Shown: positions 13,484 through 25,560, numbered from the stretch's first letter. The stretch: DNA of 64,000 nt from Verpa conica (GCA_033030425.1 JAUFSD010000003.1:1054001-1118000); one strand, 5' to 3'. Notes: generated by a model not told the origin, from the sequence alone. Translations and numbers: made by a program.

Positions 13484-14562
13484 ACTAAGAAGGAGTTTGT
13501 CTTGTTTTTTTCTTTCGGATTGCATTTTTTAACTTCTTTCGAATCTGGTTTGGGTTGTATCATTTGGATAATACTTGTATGCATGGCACCTTTTTAACAA
13601 AATCTTGGGGAAATGATAACGATTGTTCTTTGATGTGGAAAATGGGGTGGACAATGGAAGGATGGGAGGGGGTCTGGTTATGATGACTAGACTAAACATG
13701 CATTGTTAGGTTCTGATAATATTTTAATCGTCCGCCCTTTGTGTCCCTTTTCTTTTCATAGCGCTGGGGGAGAGAACATATAAGCACGGATGTCAAATTA
13801 CAACACCTGCACTTTATTTGCTGTTGGTTGTGCCGAAGATGTGCTGAGATTGAAGTATGTGATTGCCTGGTGACGGGGACTAGTTCTGGAACTGCAACTG
13901 CTTAGTGTACAGGAGCGGGGCTAGTCAAGCATTATATTCCTCTACTTATGAGTGGGTGAGCATGGTTATGAATAACGGCATTAGTATTTATATTTAGTAG
14001 ATTTAGTTTTGTCTTAAAGATATCGTGTTTCCTTCGTGTAACAGAACTGCTCAATTTTTTGGAACCCCAGCGTTGGACTAGTGAGTACTGGGGAGGGGAG
14101 TTTCCGAAAATAAAAAATAGGTAGTGTAATTTTGTGTAGTCAGTGGAGTTAAATAGAAGAGTGAAGCTAGGGATGCAATGCTTCATGTACTCAAGAAAAA
14201 ATTGAAATAGAGTAAATATTAACATATCTATATAGCATGCCCTTATGGTTAGAATGGCTTAGTCTACCCCAACCTAATATTTAGGGAGTCGCTACTTGGT
14301 CTATAGTGGTTTTAGATTACACCCTGTAATTCTACCTATTTATATAATATTACTAGAGGAACTCTCAGGCTGTTTTTTAGAAACAAGCCTATGATCCGGA
14401 CATCTAGATCTATGTAACTCGACAAAGAAAAACTGCCAACGCCACTTTACCTATGATGCAAAGTCTTTGTCCCCCCAAACCTAATGGCTATAAGACCTAG
14501 ATCCCGTATATAATAACCAAGAATGTAGATTTCATCACATGTAGCTATAAACCCCTAAGGAA
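13484..14562. other. Spacer between ERG9 and the four-TM gene
   Basis: About 1.1 kb of AT-rich sequence. The first part is the ERG9 3' flank and the last 200 bases the next promoter, with TATATAATAA at about 14505-14515. No gene or repeat was recognised. Confidence 0.45.
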
Positions 14563-15572
14563 ATGACACCCTCCGTTACCTTTGAAGACCTAGAGCAGAA
14601 CCCCTCACCACCATGCATCCCATCTTCCTCCTGGGGTATAAAAACCGCACGAGACAAACGTTGGCACGGTATTGACCCGGTACCCGTTAATATCGCTCTA
14701 TTATTTCTCTCTCTACTCCTGATAGCTCTCACTGGCGCTGAGCTTTTTCTTGGCTACGCTATATTCCCGTATATGGCCCTTTAATCCTCTATCGGGCTAG
14801 GCATATTATTAACGGAGTAGATGATACAGCTTGATCATCCTCTTAATATCAGTCACAACGACTATTCACACGGCGCTCGACTTGGTACTCTATATAAATG
14901 AGCACCTACCACCGATCTACACACTATGTATGTCAGTGATAATGCTGATATTCTGGGCTGTCGGTGTAGGTCTTGGGGCTGCAGATGTGGCAAGAGGGAG
15001 TATGAGGGGTCTACCAGGGGCGTTGCATGGTCACTGTCTAAGGAGGTATGACGAAGGGCATTATAAAAGGTTGGGGTGTCTCGTGCCGCGGGCGAGGTTG
15101 GTAGACGAGGTTGTTGTGATGTAAGTGTTTCTAAATGTTGAATTTTGGGTGGCGAATATGTAGCAGGAATAGCGGGGAAGGGGAAAATGTCGCTGGTAGG
15201 TAGTGACTACGGCTTACTCGTGGGTATAGGGCCTTCTACATAATTTCTGTAGTTCTGTCTTCCATCGCCTATCGCCGTCATCAAAGTCATATTCTCAACA
15301 AGATCTACGCCCAACGTTGCATATGCGGGAATAACACCTCATCTATAAGGCAAGGCGTTGCAGTGCAACAAACTTATCTAGCTAGGAGAAACTCGCTGGC
15401 AGTGGTTCATGAAGCTAGGGTGGCGATCTCGAAGGAGGTAGACGTACTTGATATATCTACTCCACCTACGGTACCAGAGAGGTCGGCTTCTAGAATAAGT
15501 AGAGGATCAATGATCCATGGTAAGGGTGAAAAGCTTATGGGGGATAATTCCGAGGAGGCAAAGTATATATAG
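14563..15572 (+). CDS. Unknown four-transmembrane protein, MARVEL-like topology
   Basis: Three exons, 14563-14768, 14830-15120 and 15230-15572, give 279 residues with matching phases (2 and 2), GTATAT/GTAAGT donors and a TATTAAC branch site in intron 1. None of the three open frames alone looks like a gene, but joined they give a sensible protein. Four hydrophobic segments fall at about residues 40-68, 69-92, 100-125 and 165-185, with the short N-terminus and long C-terminal tail probably cytosolic. The tail is rich in Ser, Arg and acidic residues. Both splice joins fall at the edges of membrane segments. No family signature was recognised; MARVEL is suggested by topology only. No function is proposed. 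Confidence 0.7.
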
Positions 15573-17652
15573 CGAGGACCTGAGAATAGGAACAAGGCTG
15601 ATGGGACGGTGTTTCTCCCTTTATTTTGAGGGTGTTAGTATCTTATATATAAAATATGACATTTAATACCTGTGGGATGAATTGTTAAATTAGAGGTGTA
15701 GATATAATCATAGTTAAGAAAGTCAATTACTAACTATAAATCACTACCTGATGCTTGATTTGAAAAGAGGTATCAATTTCAGTATATTCCTATAAGGATA
15801 TCATTAATAAGAATTTTCTTAACTGAAATCCCTGAAAATTAGCTGCAAGGTTGGACTATAATGCCCTCTTTATATGAATATTTATCTTAGTTTTTTGTCC
15901 CAACGGTACTCTTATAGTGTGCTGTATAGTAGGCTCCCGTTATAAGAACAAATTTCCCTGACCTTATAGTGGAAACCTTAACGCATGAGATATCCTCTGA
16001 ATTCAAGTTTATGAACTAGTATTAAGAGGGATTTTATAGCACCTGTGAGTGTAATGATGTGCCTAGGTCCCAGATATGCTGTCAATACTGATAGTCTACT
16101 AAGTGAGGAACCCCATTGTGTAACCATTGATAGTCTTCATTTGATCTCTTACCTATATATTTCCCTAGTAGAGTAAAATCTATTATAATGGTCTGCCTGT
16201 ATTGGGGCCACTAATCTCAATAGTTATCTTAGTAAGATACAAAGATGCCGTCCTCAACGTCCAAGGCTAAAGTATGTATATGGGATCATATTATGCCTGA
16301 TGTAGGTAAGTGAAGTAATTATCTTAAAAAAATTGCTTGGCTAAGACAGCTTAGAACTTATAAGAACAAGCCATATACTTATGTTCGGGATCTTATGGCT
16401 TCAGTTCAATTGGCTCTTAATATACCTGTCTCTTTAGTAGTCTTGGCTTGGTTGAAGCTATCTGATTTTTTGATACAGGCCTTACTACCAGGAGTTTTCA
16501 AAGAATACCCACTGGATCCTCGAGCTCTGCAGTATAGCTCATTGCATAGCATCTATAATGTAGTGCCTCCTAATATTCCTACCACATATCGTATAATACT
16601 AACTAGACATCTAAGATTGGGTCGATTATATCTGAGATGACGCATGCCGCTGATCTTAGTGCCCTGAGTAGAGTACAGCTATTTACCGTTACCTTAGGCA
16701 TCCTATGTAAACGCCTATTCCTACCCGTTTATATAAATACTACCAGAGGAAAACATGTCAAGACTTACGTCTACAAAAATAATATGTAGTCTACTCATCC
16801 GAAGCGTATTTGGTGTTAGGTCCCAATCTTTGGCTTTGGTACCGCTGCGGAATGTCATTTCTCTGCTGTCTAGTGTCGTTGGTCTTAAGAATCTCTTTAG
16901 AAAAATTAGATACAGCAAGTGTCTACGTGGCTTAATAACACTTTTTCGTCATTTATGTGTCTTTATGGGCATCTCTCAGAAGCCACCCCCACTCAGTAGC
17001 CCCCTTAGCCCCCTGCACGTCAAATGCGGCAACCCCCGTCCGTACCCCTGTCTAGATCCTCGTTGAGCCGCCAACCTAAAGCACGATGACGCAGAAGTCA
17101 TCCTATGTCACACATAGTTCATTCTGAGCAATGAGGGGGCGACGTAAGGTCCACGACAGCTCGGAGTAAAGACCACGGGTGGTTGGGATCTGTCATCTTG
17201 ATATCTATACATTCAACAAAGACACGTACCAAACAATAAGTCGATCTTATATTTGCCAGTCACAGTTTATCTTTGGACTAGTCTCTAATTTGAGAAATTC
17301 CGAATAAAGTGCAGAAAAAACATTCTCTCTAGATAGAACAGATCACCATAAAAGCATGATGTAATTCCCGAGGTACAAACCCACCCCATGCATATTCCTT
17401 TCATGAAGTTTCAATCCTTAAAAGCCAAACACCAAATCCACCTCACAAATAACATGTCACAAAACAAAAGAAAGATAAAATAAAAGATAGATGGGTGAGA
17501 GAAACACAGAACATCAATCCAATAAGGTTATCCACAACCTAAGGGAAGGCCTGGCCATATATATACGAAATAACCTGTCTCCTTTATCCAATGAGTCCGA
17601 TCCGGGAGTGATAAGAAACTACTCCGAATGCAAATATATACTTAAGACGAGA
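15573..17652. other. 2.1-kb AT-rich spacer
   Basis: No supportable gene. At about 15925-15960 a TAGTAGGCTCCCGTTATAAG-like motif resembles the ends of fungal pogo-type transposons, with a weak, degenerate inverted partner near 16170-16200. Otherwise AT-rich sequence, with the YOP1-like 3' flank at the right end. Confidence 0.4.
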
Positions 17653-18824
17653 TTACTCGTTGTGCTCTTTCTTCTCGGTAGGAGCTGGTACTGGTCTACC
17701 ACCCCAGCCAAACCACCCACCAGACCTCGGGGTACCGACGAATGTGGGTACCTCATTTTCGGCATCACTCATTGAAACATGATCGAAGTCTCCAGCCATA
17801 TTCGCATAACTTGGTGTCCTTGAGAAATTAGGGTCAGCCGCGTTATCAAGGACCGCTGCGACGCTGGTGTTGCCCGCATCTCCAGATACGCGAATTGTTT
17901 CCATTTCCTGCTCCAATGCAGCCATGACTGTCTTTAGCCTCTCCCTCTGTAGCTCAATAAAGCGTGTCTTGTCTGCCTTCCCTTCTATTCCTGCAGGAAT
18001 CAAGGTCGCAGAATTCGGTAATCCATCCGAGGTACTCTCCGGCGCCTGCTGTTGTAGAGCTGAAGAAAGGAAGTGGTAGAAATCCGTTGCCATTTGAGGA
18101 GCATATGGTGTGATAGGTGGAACATTCCACCTCGAGAACAAGTTTGTAACGAATGAAGCCGCGTCTTGGGAGAGTGGCTGTGGTGTCTGCGAGGCTGCAC
18201 CTACCTCCTGAGGACCAAAGAGCTGTTCCCTGGCCATGTGAAGGAGTTTTCGGATGTACTCGATTCCTGCGGCTTTGGCCTGGTCATGGGTTCGGGTAAT
18301 AAAGTCTTCAATCTCCTTCTCATGAGCCTCAAGTGTAGGATGAACGTGTTCTACATAAAGTCTTGTGGCGCCTTGGAACTGGGGAAGAACAAGCCACAGC
18401 ATAAAACCAGCGCGGACTTCTTGGTAGAATGGGAGCCTGTGTGACGTAAATTTAGCTAGTCCAGGAGGCGAGGTGGGGCATTAGTCTAGTATTTGTGAGG
18501 ACTAACCAGCACAGAATCCAGCCTGTCCAGGACTCAACCACGGTGATGCACCCAATGACGACCCAGTACATCAGCCATGGTGTAAGCTGTGATGGGTCGT
18601 TTGCCTTGAGGGCCTTGTATGACGCGAAGACGGGGAAGAGGAAAGTTGCAACGGAGCTACTCAAACATTAGCTATTGCTTCTTGTATGATAGGAACCTTG
18701 TGATTCAAGCGGTGTGTGTGGTGTGTTAAGAGAGAGGGTGGTTGGAATAGAGATGAGAACTCGGGGGCATTTTAGAATGCGGGGCCACAAATTACCAAAG
18801 TAGTTTTGCCAGAAGGTCAAACAT
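17653..18824 (-). CDS. TB2/DP1/HVA22 (REEP/Yop1-like) ER-membrane-shaping protein
   Basis: Exons on the minus strand 18824-18796, 18656-18507 and 18436-17653 give about 320 residues. The first exon is only 29 bases. The conserved core reads LFPVFASYKAL, then TPWLMYWVVIGCITVVESW, WLPFYQEVRAGFMLWLVLPQFQGATRLY, the diagnostic TB2/DP1 pattern of hairpin membrane segments. These proteins bend ER tubules. Canonical Yop1 is about 180 residues. This one has an extra 190-residue C-terminal part with helical, charged segments and a WFGWGG patch before the end, as in longer fungal REEP-like paralogues. It is divergently arranged with the TANGO2-type gene. Confidence 0.9.
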
Positions 18825-20193
18825 GGTGTACTATGTGTAGAAGTTTAAAGATGGGAGAGACCCTGTGTATTTGCCTTGGTTGATGTAAAGCTACTTTTCG
18901 TCAAGAAAGGTAGGTAATGGCTTAATAGTAGATGGAGGCTTGCTGTGTTGATAGAAGGTAGAATGAGGGGGAGAGGGATTTCAGGAGGAGGAGGAGGAGG
19001 ACTGGAAACAAATTATGGGTGAGGAAGAGGGGAAGCTTGCTCTCTAAAAAGAGGGGACGTGGGAAAAAATCTGGATGGAGCTGTGAGTTGTATCTAAGCG
19101 GTCTTTGCGGTTATAGTAATGTAATGTAACGTGGTGTGGTGTAGTAGTGTAGGACGAGGACGCGGAGGACGCGGAGTACGGGTAGGTACAATACGATACG
19201 CAGGAGGTGGGAGGGGCACCTAGCAGCAGAAAAAAAAGCCTAGGAAGCCCCTCCACACCTCCAAGAGCTCTTGTGCATATGCAACTTGTGACCTTCCACC
19301 TGTTCGGAACATGCTCTAGTCTAGCCCAGTGCTAACCCCCGTGATCGCATCAGCCGGGGATAGAGTTGCTACTAGAATGGGTTTAGTGAGATCTGAAGAA
19401 GTTACCACCCAGGCCGAGCTCTGCGGAGACGGCTGCAGGGCACTGGAAGAGGGATAGCAGCTCTATTCTGTCACTCAGCTACTGGAGTAGCCCTAACCCC
19501 CCCGCCCGTTACCACCCGTAAGGCCTTGCTAATCAGGATAGGTGAACTCCTGACAGCTGAGGACGACGATCATCAATACGAGCAAAGCAGAGCCCATAAA
19601 TCTACGTGTAGTCAGCCTTCCGAGTGCCACTGAGTTAATCTAATAGCCCAGCCGATCCCTCCCGAGACTTAACCGCCCGCTACAACGGCTGCTGGTATGA
19701 AGTGTACCTGCAGGGCATGTACTAACTGAATAATAAACCGTCCGTAGCTCACTACCCCCACCATTGACAAAGAGTATCATGTCCTTCCCACCATAATCAC
19801 AACCACAACCACAATTATCCTGGCCAGTTGCCAACAAATATCACGCCGCATCATGAGCTTTCTTTACCATCCCCATCCGCTCACAAACGTAGGAGTTACA
19901 ACCGACTATTTGTACGCCTCTACTAGGGGGTATTGCGTGGGCTGTTGTGTGTTGCGCTGGCACGAGGTTTCTCAGCTCCCTCTAAATAAACCTCCAATCC
20001 CACCGTACATCTGTCCTCTCCTCGTAAACTTCATCATACATTGCCTACATACCTACCCCGCCATTACAAAAAAAAAACGCCTCCTTGGTACAATTGGCAT
20101 ATAAACAAAATTCACAGGGCAGGACAAGAAACACCTCATCCGCAAGCAAATGCAAAGAAAATCTTAGCTGATCCATAATATCAAAACAATACA
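18825..20193. other. Divergent promoter region
   Basis: 1.37 kb between two genes transcribed away from each other. It holds purine-rich runs (18960-19060), a G/T-rich stretch near 19100-19150 and AC-rich sequence just upstream of 20194. No gene could be supported. Confidence 0.4.
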
Positions 20194-21478
20194 ATGTGTA
20201 TCCTACTCGTCACCACTACACACCCAGAGTACCCTCTTATACTCCTCTCTAATAGAGATGTATGTTGTCTCTCGTCTCTTTTCCCACCTCTCACATCCTG
20301 CCTGCTTCCCACTTCCAAGATTAGAAAGATCTGCATGCGTCTACATATCACCTATCCAAGATCCGAGTTAAGCGCATATCACAGCAATACTAATTTCATA
20401 GGAATTCCTTCACCGTCCTACTGCACGTGCAGCTTTCTGGGAAAAGCCCAACTCACACATATTCTCGGGTCGAGACTTGGCCCGTCCAGAAAGAGGTCCG
20501 CCTACGTTTCTACATATCCTTCGTCCCCGGCCTGTTCACCCCTCTTTCATCCAGCCTACACTCCAATCATCTACTCCCCTCTTCTATCCCTGTAGCTAAC
20601 CGCACCACCCAAATTCAGGCACATGGCTTGGCATAACCCGCACCGGCCGCCTCGCAGTCCTCACAAACTACCGCGAACCCACCTCCCTCGCAGCACTCGC
20701 TGAGAAGTCCCGTGGCGCTATGGTCACTTCTTTTCTTACTGCTACTATAGCCCATTCTTCAACATCCGAGTGGCTCCACGCCCTACATGCGACTGGGGAT
20801 CTTCATGGTGTTGGTGGATTCTCACTCCTTTGTGGAATCCTCCGTCCTAAAGACGTTGAAGCTGGGACTATCCAACCTCTTGCTGTTATATCTAACCGCA
20901 CACCTGCCGGGGAGGATGGAGTCGAGAGTGGTGTGACCTGGATAGCCGGCGAGAAAGGGGAGACATGGGGGCTTAGCAACTCTTTATTCGGGGAACCGTG
21001 GCCGAAGGTAAAGAGGGGAGAAGGAATGTTAATAGAGGTTGTTGAGGCAGCAGTAAAAGAAGGAAAGGGTGAAGGCGAGTTGCTAGAGGGACTGTTTGGC
21101 GTGTTGAGTTTTAATACGTTACCGGAAGTGGAGGGGGGGTCCTATGCGACTCAGATGGAGTCGTTAAAGCATAGTATTTTTATTCCACCGTTTTGCGCAA
21201 GCCATGAGAAGGTGGATGCACACCCGGTAGACATAATTCCGACCTCTTCGACTCCAGTAATTGATGAGGCCCCTGCAGTCAACAATTTGGCTAATATTGA
21301 AGCTCAATGGTGGCGTGATCGGAAATATGGGACGCAGAAACAAACAATTATACTAGTTGATAAGAAAGGGAGGGTTAAATATGTGGAGAGGACACTGTTT
21401 GATAACCAAGTGAGGGCAATGGAGAAAGAAGAAAGGGATTGCGTGACTGAGTTTTATATAGAGGGCTGGAATGAGTAG
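20194..21478 (+). CDS. TANGO2/NRDE family protein
   Basis: Exons 20194-20259, 20402-20495 and 20619-21478 give 339 residues. The start is MCILLVTT, and the family-defining NRDE motif is split by intron 1 (SNRD at the end of exon 1, EFLHRP at the start of exon 2). Next come SGRDLARPERGTWLGI across intron 2 and LTNYREP, all hallmarks of the TANGO2 (NRDE, DUF833) family linked to Golgi organisation and lipid or haem handling in other eukaryotes. The conserved late segment FNTLPEVEG..YATQ and a final ERTLF are present. The donor of intron 2 is GTCCGC, a weak site, but phase and motif continuity fix it. Confidence 0.92.
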
Positions 21479-22305
21479 AAGGGAAACCTGAGAGCGAGTA
21501 GTTTTAGAGTAGATTGCTTGGTATGAGCTTGATCTTTGGTATTATATTACATTATTTCTTTTCGTTATGTATAGCTACTTATGTTTGATGCTTCATGGCG
21601 GTCCGGTTTGTTCACTAGTAGGTGTTGGAGATTGAATATGCACGTAGCTTGTAGTATTTCTATATTTTATGAATGATATTGTAGGATCTTTATCTTAAAT
21701 TCTTGTATTTGCGGATATATCGATTTTATAGTACGCTTAAAATATTTATTTTAGCTCAAGATTGGAATCGGTTCTTATCGATGATCCCGACAAGTATTCC
21801 CTCCAACCCTAACCCATATAACTCATAGGCAAATACTTACCTCGGTATATACATGGAACGGTGGTCTAGTTCATCCGCTCCCGCTTTACACAGCTAATTG
21901 CTTGCGGGAGCACCGAGTATTGCTGCGCCCGAGGGCAGCGGGATTCAACATACGGCGTTTCTAAATCCATTCGGGGGTGCCGTTCGAATTGTGAGCGAAT
22001 AGTAATTATACTCTCGGTAGTGCCGATTGTGATTACTTGTTGTTCCGGTCGAGCCAACTACATGATGTGAAGCTTCGGTGTTTCCGAGGAAGGTGATAAT
22101 TTTAAGTATGAACTGTACGTTTACACTGGGGGCGGGCGTTATTTTCAGGGGTTTGGGTTGATACTTAAAGCTGGCCTCTACCACTACTAGTGATTCATAT
22201 TCTCCAGCTATCCAGCGCTTGCAATTACTCTAAAGTACTTTTTACTAATTGATCATTGTCTTTCTCTGTTTATCATATCTCTACCTTACTCTAGATATAA
22301 ACAAG
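21479..22305. other. Spacer upstream of the SDR gene
   Basis: About 830 bases of 3' flank and promoter. Short GC-richer patches at 21880-22060 interrupt AT-rich sequence. No gene or repeat was identified. Confidence 0.4.
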
Positions 22306-23399
22306 ATGTTTGGAGCCTCAGCACCTAATTTCAACCCTGATGATATCCCAGACCTTACTGGTCGAGTCGCTCTCGTTACTGGCGGTAATATCGGATTAGG
22401 GCGTCAAAGTATTCTTGCCTTTTTAAGGAAGGGCGCAAAGGTCTATATGGCGGCAAGAACGGAATCTAAAGCTGTAATAGCCCCCGCTCTATAAATAAAG
22501 TAATTTTGAGGGTTCTGACATTTTTAACCCAATAGCTCGCTGCAATCGAGGAGATAAAGACCGAAATTCCAGGCGCACAACTTGAGTTCATTCAAATGGA
22601 CTTGCAATCTTTCGCTTCAATCAAAGCTGCGGGAGACTCGTTTATTAGGAAAGAAACGCGTCTTCATATCCTCCTCAATAATGCCGGTGTTATGGCGCTT
22701 CCTTACTCAGTAACGAAAGATGGTTATGAAGTGCAGTTCGGGACAAACCATATGGGGCATTTTTTGCTGACAAAGTTGTTGATGTCGGTGATGATTAAAA
22801 CTGCTGAGACAGCGGAGAAAGGTACGGTGAGGATTGTGAATGTGTCTAGTTTTGGACATAATTTTGCAATTGGTGGTTTGAATTTTGAGGATATGCACCG
22901 TAAGAATAGTAGCACGTGGATAAGATATGGAGTTGTAAGCTCTCCCCATTTTTCTTACCCCTTTCCAGTAGGTCTGATGGTGGTCTTGACTCATTGATTT
23001 CAGCTGACGCTTATACTCATATAGTCCAAACTCTCCAATATACTTCACATTGTCTCCCTTTCCAAGTGCCTCAACGAGAACGGGATCATTTGTACTGCCC
23101 TTCATCCAGGTTTTATTTCCTCTTCTCTCTACGATACCGCAGCAAATGCAAATATAATCTCACGTCTCGGGTTTGCGATAATGAGACAAGGATTCACGAG
23201 CGTTGAGGAAGGTGCGTACACGCAAGTATATTGTGCGGCCAGCGATAAGGTTACTTTGGAGGACACAGGAAAATACTACGTCCCTATCGCTGTAGAAGGG
23301 ACCGGATTTTGTAGGCCGAGCGGGTACGCGAAAGATGAAGGGTTGGCAGAGAAACTGTGGGTGTGGAGTGAGAAGGAGTTGGCAGAGCATGGTTATTGA
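22306..23399 (+). CDS. Short-chain dehydrogenase/reductase (retinol dehydrogenase/WWOX-like)
   Basis: Exons 22306-22473, 22536-22934 and 23025-23399 give 313 residues. Classical SDR signatures: the nucleotide-binding TGGNIGLG (about residues 27-34), NNAGVMALP, NVSS with the catalytic serine, and the YxxxK active site as YGVSKLSNIL. The last is split by intron 2, with YGV ending exon 2 and SK starting exon 3. HPGFISSSL follows. ATG 22306 is preceded by an AT-rich leader. The family reduces or oxidises small lipophilic carbonyls or alcohols; the substrate here is unknown. A more upstream AG in intron 2 was rejected because it brings in an in-frame stop. Confidence 0.92.
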
Positions 23400-23539
23400 A
23401 TAGGATTGTGTTAATATATATGTTAGTGTTAGTGTTTACGGATAGTTTTGATTGGAGGTTTACTTGGTAATAGGATAAACAATCGTTAGGCTTCTTTATT
23501 TCTTTGCTAGGGCGCTGGTATTTTTGAATACATATATGT

Positions 23540-23900
23540 GTTCTGGCCCGTTGGGGGGGACGTCCCCTCAACAGGCCAACCTGTTGGAGGGACGTCCTCT
23601 ATATGGGCCAGCCTATGTCCCCTGTATGGGTAACAACATAAAAAAACCTTGGCTACAAAAAAACACTCAGAACAAAGCTTTCAGCCTCCTACAAGTTTAA
23701 TAAAGCATAGTATAAAATCCAAAAAAATCACAAATATAGTTCAAGATAGATTTATATTTTCTAGCTATTATTCTTATTCTTTTGAGTGTCCCTGTATTAA
23801 TTAGGCTATACTTTGTTGGCCTGCCCATGGGTGTCCCTCCAACGGGTAGGGCACCTAACAGATTGCCCGTTGAGGGGACGTCCCCCCAACGGGCCAGAAC
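23540..23900. mobile_element. 361-base MITE with GACGTCCC-rich inverted ends
   Basis: Left end GTTCTGGCCCGTTGGGGG..GACGTCCCCTCAAC at 23540-23573 is mirrored at 23867-23900. Similarity continues inward with CCGTTGGAGGGAC-type blocks. Flanks carry a possible 6-base direct repeat ATATGT (23534-23539 and 23901-23906), although the surroundings are AT-rich. The interior is AT-rich and has no coding capacity, so the element would be non-autonomous. Confidence 0.8.
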
Positions 23901-24113
23901 ATATGTATATATATATTGGGTCATATTCTATTCTATTTTCTCATCCTCCTGATTTTGTGAGAGTATTAATTACAGCGTCTAGAACTATCTAGTATTACAG
24001 TTTTTTCTGTTTAGTCCAGGCTAGGTCAGTGCCCCCAACTGTTTGACGCTCGAAAGACTATTAATATAAATTTGCTAAGGGACCCATAAGGAACGACGTG
24101 CTTTGAGCAACCC

Positions 24114-24180
24114 GGCGTCCACCATAAGCGCTATGGCTCGCCGACGCTGAAAAAACGTGACTGTTACACATGGTGGACGT
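24114..24180. repeat. Short inverted repeat GCGTCCACCAT / ATGGTGGACG
   Basis: GCGTCCACCAT at 24114-24124 is mirrored at 24170-24180, with a CATAAGCGCTATG near-palindrome inside. It lies about 150 bases upstream of the NACHT_N-type ORF. It may be a mini-element or a structured regulatory site; the sequence does not say which. Confidence 0.4.
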
Positions 24181-24329
24181 TAGAGAACGTATACAATAGT
24201 TGATTTGGTAGCTGGACGCATGCAAAATATGCCGACTCAGTTTTTAAACTGCCTATATATTCGGTAGTCAACTGAAAGATTCCTTCACTGCCATGGTCAT
24301 CGGTATAGAAATATTCAGATATTATACCT

Positions 24330-24755
24330 ATGGCGGTAGTTCTAGGATCTTTAGCAAGCATTGTCACTGTCTTAGACCTAGCAGCAAAAATTTCCTTACT
24401 AGGGTACGAATATATCGGCGGAGTGGCATACAAACCAGTAACCCTTCGAGAACTCGTACAGGAGGTGAAGTCTCTCGAACGTATCCTCAGAACACTAAAG
24501 AAATTCGCCGATGAGAACCCCCAAGTAGAAGCGTTGAAGGAGCTAGGAAATAACGAAGATGGGCTACTCCAGGCATGGGCCCAGGATCTGGTAAAACTAA
24601 AACTAAAACTAAAACTGGAGACAAGAGACGGATTCAAAGGGGTGGTTGATAACCTTAAGCGGCCATTTAGAGAGAAGAAAACGTTACAACTCATCAGCAG
24701 AATAGAAAGGTATAAGAGCCTTTTCACATTTATACTATTGGCAGGTCAGATATAA
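24330..24755 (+). pseudogene. NACHT_N-type N-terminal domain of a fungal NLR/STAND protein, truncated
   Basis: A 141-residue frame from ATG 24330. Its beginning (MAVVLGSLASIVTVLDLAAKI..GYEYIGGV), then LRELVQEVKSLERILRTLKKF, follows the helical N-terminal domain found on many fungal NACHT and ankyrin proteins. A CTAAAA repeat near 24594-24615 gives a KLKLKLK run. No NACHT, WD or ankyrin part follows. A TA-flanked MITE starts 75 bases after the stop, and coding-like sequence (IEKIEECALSIDSAVRSLKTEI) resumes right after it, so the gene was probably interrupted. Assignment rests on pattern memory; a stand-alone short protein is possible. Confidence 0.55.
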
Positions 24756-24829
24756 GTGAATCTAGATCGCAGCTAGGAATCTAGTGTAGGTATATTAATT
24801 TGATATTTACCTAATAAAGGTTCATAGTA

Positions 24830-25390
24830 TTGTAGGGGGACAAAAAAACCCGGTCATCCACATGGCAACCAACTCATGTTGGTATCCCACAAAACACAAC
24901 CATGAACTTAGGATTTATTTTCTCCTAGTATAGCAAAGTTATAGGTATATTCTAAGGGTATATAAGTATCTTGCAATAATAGTTTGGTGTCTTGGGTGTT
25001 CCTATCAATAGAAATGGTCCCTAAAAACTATTTCATAATTCCTCAGATCCCAAACTTGTTGGATATGTTTAGGCTATAAGTATATGCTCCCTATATGAGG
25101 ACAGTCCCTAGTCTAATAATTCATGCCCTAAAGGGTCTAATCAGAGCTATGTAACTGTGGAGATAGTAATCTATTATTACCCCATAAAGTCTATTTTACC
25201 TTTATAGTATTTATGATAAGAATGATTAAGGTAATTTTAGATTTATATTCATAATAATAAAAATAATGAGGCTTTTTTGCCATAATTAAATTTTCATATT
25301 TGCTTTTAATGTGGTTGTGGAGTAATGGTTATTTGAGGTTGGCCTTTCTGGCTGCTATCCCAATGACCGGGTATTTTTGTCCCCCTACAA
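24830..25390. mobile_element. 561-base MITE with TA target duplication
   Basis: Left end TTGTAGGGGGACAAAAA..ACCCGGTCAT (24830-24857) is mirrored at 25363-25390 with one or two mismatches. TA dinucleotides at 24828-24829 and 25391-25392 fit a Tc1/mariner/pogo-type target duplication. The inside is AT-rich without a transposase. Confidence 0.8.
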
Positions 25391-25560
25391 TAGAAAAAAT
25401 AGAGGAATGTGCCTTGTCTATAGATAGTGCTGTTAGAAGCCTTAAGACTGAAATTACTACTCACTATAGACGGGAAAAGGTGCAGGACGGCTGTAAAACT
25501 GGTGAGAGTAGCCCGCCTTTACTGAAAATGTTGATGCAATCTTTGACCTCTAGCGCATGA
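25391..25560 (+). pseudogene. Possible downstream remnant of the interrupted NACHT_N-type gene
   Basis: An open frame running out of the MITE encodes an amphipathic helix-like stretch (IEKIEECALSIDSAVRSLKTEI) and ends with TGA 25558. It fits the position where the helical domain of 24330-24755 should continue, but the reading phase across the MITE could not be joined cleanly. Inference only. Confidence 0.3.

Noticed and set aside
16395..16640. Plus-strand frame of 81 codons in the spacer before the Yop1-like gene
   Set aside because: Isolated, no plausible splice partners within the surrounding kilobase.
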